Assembly (NCBI GenBank): GCA_947683425.1
Contig: CANTUQ010000106.1
Span: forward strand, 5,145,001-5,209,000
Length of the DNA stretch: 64,000 nucleotides
Direction: 5' to 3'
Origin: Excoecaria cochinchinensis
Lineage: Eukaryota; Streptophyta; Magnoliopsida; Malpighiales; Euphorbiaceae
Both the position numbers and the translations under genes were made by a program. Position 1 is the stretch's first letter. Each line of letters opens with the position of its first letter. The notes under the pieces were generated by a model. That model was not told where the DNA came from. It saw only the letters and a list, made by a program, of their open reading frames with translations, and made no database searches. Of this stretch, positions 34,873 through 45,870 are shown piece by piece.

Positions 34873-36020
34873 TCAATCAAGTAAGTACTTTTTGAGTACT
34901 TCGACATTCCAGCTCCTGGGGATATCTTGCCCTTCTATTATTCGGAGCTTTTATGTGCTCGGGCTTAAGACTTTGGAGACCTCATAAGGCCCTTCCCAGT
35001 TTGGCATTAGCTTCCCAACTCCTGCATTCCCCGCACCTATGCCCGCCTTTCTGAGCACCAGGTCATCCACGTTGAAAGCTCTAGACTTTACCTTGGCGTT
35101 GTGATATTTGGCGACCCTTTGCTTGTAGGTGGCGTCCTCCCTCCTTTCTTCTGTTAGGTCTAGGTCCTGGCACCTTTCTTGGATGTTCGTCCTTTCAGAA
35201 TAGAATGCTGACCGATAGGAAGGAAGTCTAACCTCTATGGGTATCATTGCTTCAGAGCCGTAGACAAGAGAGAATGACGTTTGATGAGTGTCTGTCCTTG
35301 GCGAAGTTCTATATGACCACAGGACACTCTGCAGTTCTTCAGTCCAATTGCCTTTCGCCTCACCCAGCCGCTTCTTTAACCCTTCCAGGATGGTCCTATT
35401 AGAGACCTCCGTCATCCCGTTGCTTTGAGGGTGAGTGACTGAGGTGAATCTCAGGTTGATATGTAGGCCTTGGCAGAAATTTTTGAAAATGGAGCTATCG
35501 AGTTGCTTGCCATTATCTGTAATAAAAACGTTAGGTAAGCCATACCTGCAGATGATGTTCCTCCAAGTGAAGTTTTTGACCCTCTCTGCGGTGATCGTTG
35601 CTAGAGGTTCTACTTCAATCCACTTGGAGAATTGGTCAACTGCCACAATGAGAAACTTCATCTACCTCTTGCCTTGGGGAAAAGGTCCGAGGATATCCAA
35701 GCCCCATTGATCAAACGGCCACGCGACCCCGATCAGCTGCTAGTCTGCTCCGTGCTGTCTTATGACCCTTCCATGAACCTGGCATTGCGGGCATCTCCTT
35801 ACTTTTTCCTGAGCATCTCTAAAAATGCTTGGCCAGAAGTACCCTGTCTGGAGTACCTTCCTTGCCATGGCTCTGCTAGCCTCGTGTGCCCCACAGATGC
35901 CTTCATGAACCTCCCTGAGGATGTAATCTCCTTCTTCCTCCGTCACACATTTGAGCCAAGGATGGCTAAAAGCTTTTTTGTACAGATCACCGTTAATTAT
36001 GGAGTAATTAAGGGATTTGC
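34873..36020 (-). pseudogene. Tat integrase, degenerate
   Basis: The zinc-binding HHCC region lies at about 35890-35750 (EVHEGICGAHEASRAMARK ... CPQCQ). The catalytic core follows on the minus strand from 35661: Asp in VAVDQFSKW, Asp in FITDNGKQ and Glu in NGMTEVSNRT, spaced as in DD35E integrases. The C-terminal segment (GPYEVSKV) runs to 34873. In-frame stops separate the zinc finger and core (just before 35661, where the reading is QGKR-stop-MKF) and cut the C-terminal segment at 34951, where a Tyr codon is expected. It would join cDNA to chromosomal DNA if intact. Confidence 0.88.
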
Positions 36021-36990
36021 GAGATACCTTTCGAGCTTCCGTTTTGTCCTCTGGCAGCTGTCCTGTCTGCAGGTACTGCTTGATCGGACTCATCCAGGTT
36101 TCTTCTCCTTGATCAATCTCCATTATTTTTGACTCGTCTAAGGAGGAGGAGGCTTGGTCGACGACAATGATATTTTCTTCTATTACCCCTTGCTTGGAAG
36201 CAGACATTTTTGCCAACTGATCGGCTTCTGTCATTTGGTCTCTCGGTATCTTCTGAAGGTTCCACTCTGATCCAGATTCTTCAAGTATTCTGATTGTGGC
36301 CTTGACCTTTGCCAGATACTGGATTGTGTTGGTTTCCGTAGCTTCGAAGGTGCCCATCACATGGCTTGTCACGAGCTGAGAGTCGCTTTTGATTGTTACT
36401 GACTCCGGTCGGATGGCATGGAGCAGCTTCAATCCTTGAAGGAGCGCCTCATACTCTGCCACATTATTTTAAGCTTTATTGCATACCTTATTACAATGCC
36501 CAAGGGGCCTGTTATCACAATGCCCACGCCTCCTCGGGTGTTATTTGCTGCACCGTCCACAACCATTTCCCATTTTTGAAGTTTGGGCTGACTTTGGGGT
36601 TCTTCACCAGCGAATTCAGCAACAAAATCTGCCAGAGCTTGAGCCTTTATTGCCGTTCTGGGCTTATACCTCACATCCCACGACTGCAGCTTGATCGCCC
36701 ATCCCACCATTTTGCCCTCTAGGTCCGGTGTCTGAAGAATTCTCCTGATCGGATGATCCGATCGGACCACTATCGTGTGCGCCTCGAAGTTTGTCTCAAC
36801 TTTCTTGCGCACATCATGAGGGCGATGATGAGTTGCTCGACCGGTCCTTTCTTTAAGTCTGCACCTCTGAGTACTTGGCTGACGTAGTACACTGGTAGTT
36901 GTTGGGTGCCTTCTTCCCTTACCAGGACACCTGCAACGGCTTCACCAGAGGTGGACAAATAAAGGTACAAGTTTTCACTTGGTATTGGTC
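36021..36990 (-). pseudogene. Tat RNase H regions, degenerate
   Basis: Minus-strand pieces. SGEAVAGVLVREEG and QLPVYYVSQVLRGADL (36970-36770) are the RNase H that follows reverse transcriptase. A second RNase H-like domain follows, with MVVDGAANNTRGGVGIVI (about 36570) and MAEYEALLQGLKLLHA ... IKSDSQLV (36462-36370). The frame breaks near 36790 and 36470. Two RNase H-like domains in a row are a mark of the Tat group. Confidence 0.82.
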
Positions 36991-37188
36991 GGCCGAGCAG
37001 TGGCAGGTTAGTGAGGAATTTCTTTAAATCTTCGAAGGCTTGCTGGTAGTCTTCCCCCCAATTAAAGGTCTCACTCTTCCTTAGCTTTTTGAAGAAATGG
37101 GTACATCGCTTGGCTAAGGAGGAGATGAATCGTCCTAGGGCAGTGATTCTCCCGTTCAGCTTCTGGACGTCTTTTATGCTTCTGGGGG

Positions 37189-37870
37189 TTACATCTCGAG
37201 GATGGCTTTTATTTTTTCCGGATTAGCTTCAGTCCCCCTCTGGGAAACCATGAAGCCCAAAAAATTTCCTGAGGGGACTCCGAAGATGCACTTTTCGGGA
37301 TTGAGCTTCATCCAAAATTTATTTAATGTGCAAAAAACTTTGGCCAGATCGGCGGGATGTTCTTCAGGGCTCCTGCTTTTGACAATCATGTCATCCACAT
37401 ATACCTCCACATTCTGCCCGATCCGATTTTTGAAAATTTTATTCATGAGACGCTGATACGTGGCACTAGCATTCTTTAGACCGAATGGCATCACCTTGTA
37501 GCAAAAGGTTTCGTTGTCTATGATGAAATTGGTCTTCTCCTGATCTGCAAGCCATATCAGGATCTGGTGGTAGCCAGCATACGCGTCGAGGAGGGAGTAA
37601 ATGGCATGGCCTGCAGTGGAATCCACCAATTGGTCTATACTTGAGAGGGGGTAGCTGTCTTTGGGACATGCTTTATTGAGATCCGTGAAGTCCACGCACA
37701 TCCGCAGCTTCCCTGACTTCTTTTTTACTAGGACCACGTTAGCGAGCCACTCGGGATAGTCTATCCACCTCTCGGATTGTTCCGGTCTTTAGTAGCCTAT
37801 CCACCTCCTCAGATATGAATTTCCTTCGATCGGGCGCATGCCTCCGAAGCTTTTGCCTGACCGGGGGATG
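37189..37870 (-). pseudogene. Tat reverse transcriptase, degenerate
   Basis: The N-terminal part (HPPVRQKLRRHAPDRRKF ... EEVDRLLKTGTIREV) lies at 37870-37770. A one-base frameshift near 37755 precedes VLVKKKSGKLRMCVDFTDLN (from 37737). Core motifs are LNKACPKDSYPL, SLLDAYAGYHQI with the first catalytic Asp, VMPFGLKNA and YVDDM with the Asp pair (residues 115-116 counting from the Met at 37737). It ends in frame disruption at 37189. The catalytic residues are present but the polyprotein is not continuous. Confidence 0.9.
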
Positions 37871-38059
37871 AGTTAGGTCCACATTTAATTTATGGGTGAT
37901 CACTTTTGGATCTATGCCGGGAATATCCTCGGCTTCTAGGCGAAGGACGCTTGATTTATCATCAAGACCCGCATGATAGCGTTTTCTATTTCTGTATCCA
38001 TGTTGGTCCCGACTTGAACGTTTTTTCCTTTTGATAGTGCCCTTGTCTTCACCTCTTCA

Positions 38060-38680
38060 GCAGGATCCATTTTTGGCCTCTCCACCTGCTCAGACCGCTC
38101 CAGACCTGGTTCTACGATCATGTCCTCCCTCAGCTACTTTATCATGGTGACATACACTTCTTGTGACACCTTTTGATCGCCTCTCAAGATGGCGATGCCC
38201 CCCTCTAGTTGGGATTTTTATCATCATGTACCGTACGCTGGTGACAGCTCCGGTTTGGAAAAGCAGCGGCCTACCGAAAATGGCATTATAGGCAAAAGTC
38301 ATATCAATTACCATAAATGTTACCTTGCAAGCATGAGCGATTGCCTCTTGGCCAAGCTCAACGAAGAGGTCGACGGATCCCACCACTGGGACAGTAGCAT
38401 TGTCGAGCTTGATCAGTGGTGTGGCGTTTGGTTTCAACTCTTCGATTGGGAGTCCCATGGCTCGGTAGGCCTGAAGGGTGAGTACATTGACAACACTGCC
38501 ATTGTCCACCAGGATTCTTTTGACATTGAAGTTGTTAATCCGAGCTCTTACAATGAGAGCGTCTTCATGTGGAAACATGACGTCTTGTGTGTCTTCGCTG
38601 GATATGGTGACTGAGGCTAGCTGTTCGGCCTGGTGGGAGAGGTAAATGCCCTTTCCCTTTCTTTTTCTAGAGAGGTCCTC
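38060..38680 (-). pseudogene. Tat aspartic protease, degenerate
   Basis: The minus-strand frame ending at 38090 contains ALIVRARINNFNVKRILVDN then GSVVNVL, the active-site region of plant retropepsins of the ILVDNGSSADIL type, followed by AYNAIFGRPLLF, the second hallmark. The catalytic Asp is kept. It follows the gag zinc-finger-like segment in the same frame and is followed after stops by a linker leading to reverse transcriptase. Confidence 0.82.
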
Positions 38681-40438
38681 TCCATAGGATGATCCTCCGG
38701 TGATCACATTTATTACCCCAGCGTACGGCCTGCGTGGGTTGGTATTCCTCAGGTTTCTGTGCTCATCATCGTCGTCTGAGCCAGAATCATCCCTTCGAGG
38801 CTTCGACTGTCTACAAGGAATCTCCCCTCTAGCCGGGCCTATAAATTTTCTGAGGGACCCCCTCTGTATCAGCCTTTCAATATCCTTTTTTAGCGAGGTG
38901 CACTCGTCAGTCAGGTGACCGACGTCTCTATGAAACTCACAATATTTCTTGGGGTCCCTCCCAATCTTGCTCCTCTTGGACAGCTTCCTAGGCCAGTTGA
39001 CCTTGCTGTGCTTTTCTTTGATCCACATCAGTATTGTGGCTGGGTTGACGTTGAGTGGAGTGAAGGTTCTGACCGGGCGATCGTCCGAGCGTTCAGCCCT
39101 GCCCCGTTCGGATTCCTTCCTTTTGCCCAAATTCCTAGAAGTTGCAACTCGGTCTAGGCTTCTTGCTGTCCGTTCGGATTCGAAAGCTCTATTGAATGAG
39201 CGACTGTCTAGGTGCTGTAGCCGATCTATTACATTGGTTCTTCTTCCCCTGCTGGACCTTAGGGCGTCATCCAGTTAGATGTGCTACCTATCCCTCTCCA
39301 TCAGATCGGCAAAGCTGGTTGGGGGTCTTGTTGTTATTGATTCAAACAAAGGGCGGTCAGCGGTGCCCCCAGCTAAGGCATTAGTCGCCATCTCAACGCT
39401 GACATTCCTCACTTTAGACATGGTAGCTTGAAACCTGTCAATGTAGTCTCGAAGACTTTCATCGGATCTTTGATAGAGATTGCACAGGTCGCTCACTGAT
39501 TTTGGTGCTCGTGTCTGCATGATGAATCTCATGGTGAACTGCTCCTTGAGTTATTTGAAGGAGGTAATTGATTCCTGTGGCATCTCATGGAACCAATTAA
39601 GAGCGCCTCCTCCCAAGGTGGTGGGGAAGATTCTGCAGGCTATCCTCTCATCGTAGGTATAAACCTGCACTTTAGTCAAATATTCTGCTAGATGAGTGGT
39701 GGGATCAGTTTTACCTGTGTATTTGTCCATCACCACGTCTCTCCACCTGGGAGGTAGCTCGGAGTCTGTGATCTCCCTACAAAATGGGGAGGCAATATTC
39801 CTGTAGGTGTTCCCCTCAAATGTGCCTTTCTTAGGAGCAGTGAAGCCGAACTGTCTGAGCTTCTGTTTAAACCATTGGTCTTCTCTACTCATGGCGGTGG
39901 TGGTAGACTCGCCTTTGGCCTTTCTTAAGTGGTTGCGATTTGGGGCGCACATAAAAGACAGATCATCCCCTATGGAGGAGGTGGAAGACCTGCTAGGGTA
40001 GTAGGGGGAGTCCCTACTTGTAGACATTGTTCCCTTCCCTTTATCATACCTTCCTGGGGTCCTAATGACGCCCCTTCGACTGTTTTGAGCTTGTGGCTCA
40101 TTGATGGAGATCCCCTTGCTTCTTCTCCGTCTGAAGTCTTCGTCCATGAGGTAGTCCTCATGGGCTCTTTCAGAGGTCCTTGGCATCTTGCCTTTTTTGA
40201 GTGTTTGGACAATGCTCTTAGTGAAGTCACTAAGAAGAACACGCATGTCCTTAACGATGACAGGGGTATTTTCTGGTTCCCTTAGAATGGCATCGTCGAA
40301 TTCAGGAAGAAGGTTGGCTCTGATTGGGGACCTGGGAGGTATCTCACTTCTCCGTGAGGTCCTAGATCTGGTACGACTGTTGCCATTGTGATCATATTCT
40401 CTAGGGGATGCGCTCTCCTTAGATCTTGAGTTAGCCAT
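38681..40438 (-). pseudogene. Tat gag, degenerate
   Basis: Start ATG at 40438 (MANSRSKESASPREYDHNG) lies just after the PBS. It contains a basic/Ser-rich N-terminus, a capsid-like region (DPTTHLAEYLTKVQVYTYDE ... LGGGALNWFHEMP) at about 39720-39580 and SLRDYIDRFQATMSKV near 39450. It also has a zinc-knuckle-like YCEFHRDVGHLTDECTSL near 38915. In-frame stops occur at 39551-39553 (after ITSFK) and near 39284. Gag would form the particle that packages element RNA. Confidence 0.85.
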
Positions 40439-40442
40439 GACT

Positions 40443-40458
40443 CTCAACGAAAGCACCA
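40443..40458 (-). promoter_or_regulatory. Tat element primer binding site
   Basis: Minus strand TGGTGCTTTCGTTGAG starts two bases after the 5' LTR. TGG at the start complements a tRNA CCA end. The tRNA identity is not resolved. Confidence 0.7.
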
Positions 40459-40460
40459 AA

Positions 40461-40946
40461 TGATAAAGCACAGAAGGTCTTTATCGAGAAGAAAGAAGGA
40501 GAGCTAGTTGGCTTGTAGTGGAAGCTTCGATCGGACGAGCAAATCTTGCAAGAGAAAGTGCCCGGTCGGACCAGGCGTAAGCACTCCGAAGCTTAAGTTA
40601 GTAGCTTTAGAGAGAGAATGCTTAGAGGTAGAATGCTAGAGATTCAATACCTGGTGCCACTGTTGGTTGGGCTATTTATAAGAGACAGTTGAGGTGCACT
40701 TGAGTGCCTGGGGTGTGATAACTGGCAGACAGAGTAGGTGTGCGGCGAAGTAACAGGGAGCAGGTGATGGCATGGGCGTTGCCTTGTGTCAGACGGCTAA
40801 TGGGACTGGTGGTCACATCAGCCGATCGGGCGTGTGCGCTGCCTTGGAGCTCACGCCTGCTACTCTTTGTTGTTGGGCCTTGGGCCGTGCCAATGGATTG
40901 GGCTGACTGATGAACCTCTTTGCAAATGTTGTTTGCATGGTTATCA
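40461..40946 (-). repeat. Tat element 5' LTR
   Basis: 486 bp, with an intact TATAAATAG on the minus strand (40672-40680). Confidence 0.92.
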
Positions 40947-40951
40947 ATACA

Positions 40952-41739
40952 CATAAACATTAATACTTCGTTTGGATGATGCTTTTCTATTGTATGATAT
41001 TGTTTCATACTATAGGAAAATATGTTTGGATCCATTGTAGTTTTATATCCATGGTTTTGTATGGGTTTATAATGTATTGCATTGCATGGTTTGCATGTTG
41101 TTGAAGAAAACCCACCGAATGGGTGTGGTGTGTATGTTATATAACTATCATACAATAGAAAATCGTTTTAGACTTAAATAATCATTTATTATTTTAATAT
41201 TAGCCTAAAATAACCTTTGTTAAGTTATACTAAAATATCCTTGTATTTGTGTTTGATTAATAAATATAACATTAGTGAGAGTTTTATTAAAGATTAAAAA
41301 CTATTAATATCTATTAGTAAAATTAGTACATTATATACAAATAAAAGAATTTACGCAAACTTAATATAAAATTATACAAATTGCAAACTTTATCATCTCT
41401 TTGAATATCAACGGTATTTGGGTATGTTTAGAATCAAGCAAGAAAGCAACTTAATTCTTTCATGTTTCATAATAAAATAGACATAATTGTAGCTTATATA
41501 ATATTAGTAGTCTAATTATAAATAATAAATAGAGTAGAAAATAAACTTGTGTATTAAATTATTAATTGTTTACCTTATCCAACATTATTTTTTATCATGT
41601 ATTTATCTTTATATATCTATTTTCCCAATTACATTGATATCAATTTTAATAACCTTAATTAATTTTAAATTATTTCTTTTATTAAAAAATTAAGAAATGT
41701 ACATTCAGTAGAAAATTTATGTAATAATGTACCAATATG
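40952..41739. other. AT-rich flank with a 15-bp inverted repeat
   Basis: TTTTCTATTGTATGA at 40983-40997 is exactly inverted at 41148-41162, a possible small MITE. The rest is AT-rich with no gene seen. Confidence 0.5.
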
Positions 41740-42548
41740 CATGGACCGGTTAACCGGATTATGAGCCACAAAAAAAATCAGTCCATTAATATCGGTTTTT
41801 TGAAATTTCAGTCTATTAACCAGTCAATTACTATCGGTTAACCAGTCCATCGGTTTCGAATTTTCAGACCAGTTAATCAATATTTTTCAGTTAACCACTA
41901 TAATTAAAAAATGCATTTATAAAAAAATTAAATTGTCGAAAATACTTAAAATTTAAAATTAGAAAACAAACATAATCCAACATAATAATTAAATATGATG
42001 TTCAAACAACAAACATAAACTAAAAATATTCAAAAATATTATTTTCACATATATTAAAAAATTTATTTTATTTGAAATTTTTAGTTAATATATTTAATTT
42101 TATATAACTTTTCGAATATATTTTGATTTTAATTAATGAAAAATTGATATATCGGGAAATAATAAGAAATACTAAATATGTACATATTGAACAATTAATA
42201 AATTAACTAAAATAACTTTAAAAAATTAAAATGAAATTGAAATATTTTAAAGTAAATGAAAATTAAAAGGATATAAATAATTAAATATGAAAATAATGAA
42301 ATAAAAAATTATAATAAAAATAAAAAAAGAGTGAAATATAATTAATAAAATATAGGGGTATTCATTCATCGGTTTCGGTTCGGTTAACTAATTTATAAGC
42401 TAAAAAATAAAAATCATTCCAGTAATATCGGGTTTTGTAAAACACTAACCGTTAACCATAAATATCGGTTCGGTTAATCCATTTTTCGGATCAGTTTTTG
42501 TTCGGTTTTTCGGTTAACCAACTCCGACGATTTTTTTGCTCACCCCTA
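41740..42548 (+). mobile_element. Non-autonomous hAT-like element, copy A
   Basis: Shares its order of sequence with the element at 53215: GGTTAA..CGG words, ATGAGCCA, AGTCCATTAATATCGGTTTT, and an AT-rich core (42040-42340 resembles 53730-54010). The right end is TTTTTTGCTCACCCCTA (inverted TAGGGGTGAGC). Flanks CCAATATG (41732-41739) and CCAATATC (42549 plus 52903-52909) agree at 7 of 8 bases. The first 10 bp of the left end seem lost. No coding. A big LTR element entered at the right tip. Confidence 0.6.
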
Positions 42549-42549
42549 C

Positions 42550-45099
42550 TGTGACGCACGCCGAACCCCGTAGGACGCCCCGACCGCCCGCCTTTAGGAC
42601 GATCGAGAGAGGTTCATAAAACTTGTAAGGTATTTACAAGTGCGTCTATTTTGGGCAACAAGGAGGTTTCATGGAGTCGCCACCCAATAAAACATTGGAA
42701 AAGTTCGTCTTTCCTCAGTGAGCCTAAAACGGTGCATCTTATCCATTTTGGGCAAACCAAAGGGGTCTTGGAGGCATTCACACCAATAGAACATTGGAAT
42801 GACCCTCTAACCCTATGGAGCCTAGGATTGTAAATTGACTCTTTTGATGGGACACAAGAGGTGTCTTGGAGATGCCATCCTAATGAGATACCGGAATGGT
42901 CCTCTCGCCTTGTTGAGCCCAAAGATCAGATATGGTTCGAGACTTCTCATTTATTCATACCTTGATTAAGTTTATGATTGAGTTTTGGATTTAGCGTTTT
43001 ATCCCATTTCTCATACATTTTGATGCAATAATTAGAGCGCAAGTTGGTCATCCAAGGAAAGCGGTAAATGAAAGCATAATTAAAATAAAGTACAGAAAAA
43101 TAAATTACAACAAAATTAGGGGCGGAATACAACCCCCATTGTAAAATAAATGTAAATCATGCATAAAGCGGGTTATTCATTATCGATGAGGACATTGGTC
43201 CTCACATGTGTAAATAAAGAAAATGATTTTAAAGTGATAATTTATTTGGATGAAAAATTAGGACATTGGTCCCATTTTATTAAAAAAATCCAATTTATTA
43301 ATATAAAACTTTAAGCGACTTTTTAATTAACGTGCATGAAAATAAATAAACTTATTACAAATTACATATTAAATAATAAAATCAAATAAAAAGCAAAATA
43401 ATACTAAAAAGGCCAAAAGGCTAAAAATATAAACTCCACCAAAATGGTGTCTTCAAACTTCCATGGGCTCCCACTTGGCATTGGAAAATTCACACATGAA
43501 AAATTAATGAAATAAAACAACAAATGAAAGATGATGTTAGTAATAAAAAATAAATTTAAACATATAACATATAAAAATGAATTAAAATAAATAAAACAAC
43601 ATGCATAATGTATGACAAATTAATTAGATGTCATAATAAAACATAACTTAACACATGAACAATTTAACATGCATAAAAGCAATAAAATTTAACATGCATG
43701 AAAACATAAATAATAATAATGATGATAATAACAATGATAAATTATAATAATAAACAAAACTAATAAAAATCATAATAATAGTAATGATAAATAATAACTA
43801 ATAATGATAACAATAAATAAGAATAATAAAATAAAAATAATGATGGTAATGATAATAGTAAATTATAATAATAATGATGATAATAATAATACTAATGATA
43901 ATAATAATAAATAGTAATAATGATGATAATATCAAAGAATATGAACAATCAAATTAAATATGCAAGTAATGATAATGAATAAGACAATCATGCTAACATA
44001 TGTTAAATGATAATACTAACAATAACAATAATATATGAACAAAAATAATGACAATAATATGAACATGAACAATTAAATAAGAATAAGAATAAGAATATGA
44101 ACAATTAAATAAACAATAAGAATATGAATATGAATAATTAAATAACAAATAAAAAATATGTACAATCAACTAAATATGCAAGAAATAAAAAGTAAAATAA
44201 ATAATAGATCTAAAAAAATTTACATGATAACTAATCAATTGTAAACAAAAATTAAATTAAAAATTGAGTTAAAAGTTGAGCCAAAAAATGTTTACCCTCA
44301 AATTTGATGTGATGAATGAAGTTGGATGATAATTCCTTACTTTGATTTAGAAAAATAAATAATATATAATGAAATTTTATCCCAAAAATAAATAATTAAT
44401 TTATTTGTCTCAAGAATTAAATTAAAAAAAAAAAATCAAATTAGAACACTTGGAGAATTTTTCTTGAAGAAGAAAAGAAAAAAATAAGAAGAAGAAGAAG
44501 AAGAAGAAGAGAGAAAACAATATTTTTTTAAAGAAAAATCCCTCCAAAATCCTCTCTAAAAAACTCATTTTATAAGCCCAAAATTCAGAATTTTTATTAA
44601 ATTGAATTAAATAAATTTAATTCCAATAACTACAAAAAAACTCATGAATTTGAAGAGTTTGGAAAATAAAAGGTTTTAACATTAAATTACACAAAAAAAA
44701 ATGAAGAAAAAAATCAATTTTTAGGCCAAAAATCGGAAAAACAGCAAAAACGGGCGAAATGGGGCGTTAAGGGGCGACCGACACCCGTCGGCACCCGGGC
44801 GAGAGCGCCTCGCGCGCTCGCCCAGCGCAGCGCGCTGCCTCAGCTCGACACTCGCGACTTTTTTCCTTTTTTTTTTAAATTTCTAAAAAAACTATAATTT
44901 CAAAACATACTTTTTTTGTCCCAAAATAATTTTAAAACACTTAAAATATTTCTTTAAAATACATTTTTATTTATTTCTAATAAATCAAATTGACAAGGAA
45001 ATCATCACTTTAAACTTTCATTTTTGCCTATAAATAGGCACACTTAATTTCATTATTGGGTAATCCTGATCTAGGCTGTCTCGGGACCCGGTGTCTACA
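42550..45099 (-). repeat. Gag-only element, 3' LTR
   Basis: Contains a three-copy imperfect repeat of 97-bp period (42648-42925), long AAT/GAT trinucleotide-rich tracts (43700-44170), GAAGAA repeats (44480-44510), a GC-rich patch (44760-44860) and the near-palindrome GCCTATAAATAGGC at 45026-45039. Confidence 0.9.
42648..42925 (+). repeat. 97-bp triplication inside the LTR
   Basis: Units start near 42648, 42745 and 42842. Each has a TGGGCAA/GGGACA word, GG(T/G)GTCTTGGAG or its variant, CCAATA..ACATTGGAA and a GAGCC(T/C)A ending. The other LTR has the same (50465-50742). Confidence 0.75.
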
Positions 45100-45109
45100 G
45101 TTGCCCCCA
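45100..45109 (-). promoter_or_regulatory. Gag-only element polypurine tract
   Basis: Minus strand CTGGGGGCAAC lies immediately before TGTAGACACC, the start of the 3' LTR. Confidence 0.82.
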
Positions 45110-45242
45110 GTTTCGGAAAAACTAGTGCACTAGTGTCTAGGTGAGCCTAAACTCAGAAAGGGGAAAGAAGCGCATACCTGAGGCGGCCGTCTTTCCAGAA
45201 CGGATGATGTTGTTGTGGTGGTTGTCGGCAGTTTGTCGGCAT

Positions 45243-45870
45243 GTCGTCCATTGTTGAAGCAGTAGTGCCGTGATCGTGCTAACCCTCCGTGGAGTGATAG
45301 TGCCGTCATCGTGCTAACCCTTTGATTTGATGAAGTGGTAGTGCCGCGGTCGTGCTAACCTTCCGTAGAATGGTAGTGCTGCCATCGTGCTAACCCTTCT
45401 GAGATGATGAAGTGGCAGTGCCATGATCGTCCTAACCCTCTGGGGAGTGGTAGTGTCGTCATCGTGCTAACCCTTCTGTTTGATGAAGTGGTAGTACCGT
45501 GGTCGTGCTAACCCTTTGTAAAGTGGTAGTGCCGCTATCGTGCTAACCCTTCGATTTGATGAAGTGGTAGTTCCGTGGTCGTGCTAACCCTCCGTAGAGT
45601 GGTAGTGCTGCCATCGTGCTAACCCTTCTGAGATGATGAAGTGGTAATGACGTGGTCGTGCTAACCCTCCATAGAGTGGTAGTGCCGCCATCGTGCTAAC
45701 CCTTCTGATATGATGAAATGGTAGTGCCGTGATCGTGCTAACCCTCCGTAGAGTGGTAGTACCGCCATAGTGTTAACCCTTCGATTTGATGAAGTGGTAG
45801 TGCCGTGGTCGTACTAACCCTCCGTAGAGTGGTAGTGCTGCCATCGTGCTAACCCTTCTGAGATTTGAAG
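45243..45870 (+). repeat. Tandem repeat array, about 76-bp dimeric unit, 8 copies
   Basis: Sixteen half-units contain GTGGTAGTGCCG...TCGTGCTAACCCT. They alternate between a short form (CCGTAGA after CCCT, about 36 bp) and a long form (TCTGAGATGATGAA, about 41 bp), giving eight dimers. They lie just inside the 3' LTR, in the 3' untranslated region of the element. Confidence 0.9.

Larger units (their letters stand above)
33955..40946 (-). mobile_element. Ty3/gypsy Tat-lineage LTR retrotransposon, complete but defective
   Basis: The 486-bp LTRs (33955-34440 and 40461-40946) begin TGATAA and end TTATCA. TSD ATACA lies at 33950-33954 and 40947-40951. Minus-strand order is 5' LTR, PBS, gag, protease, reverse transcriptase, RNase H, a second RNase H-like segment, integrase, polypurine tract, 3' LTR. 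The two RNase H-like segments and gag type indicate the Tat group. By hand count the LTRs differ at about 27 of 486 positions. All coding parts carry stops or frameshifts. Confidence 0.93.

Noticed and set aside
33955..40946. Endogenous pararetrovirus as an alternative for the gag-pol element
   Set aside because: LTRs, TSD, integrase and tandem RNase H domains fit a Tat retrotransposon; no movement protein or virus-type coat region was seen.
45243..45870. CRISPR-like regular repeats
   Set aside because: Half-units are adjacent and imperfect, without unique spacers or cas genes, inside a plant retrotransposon.
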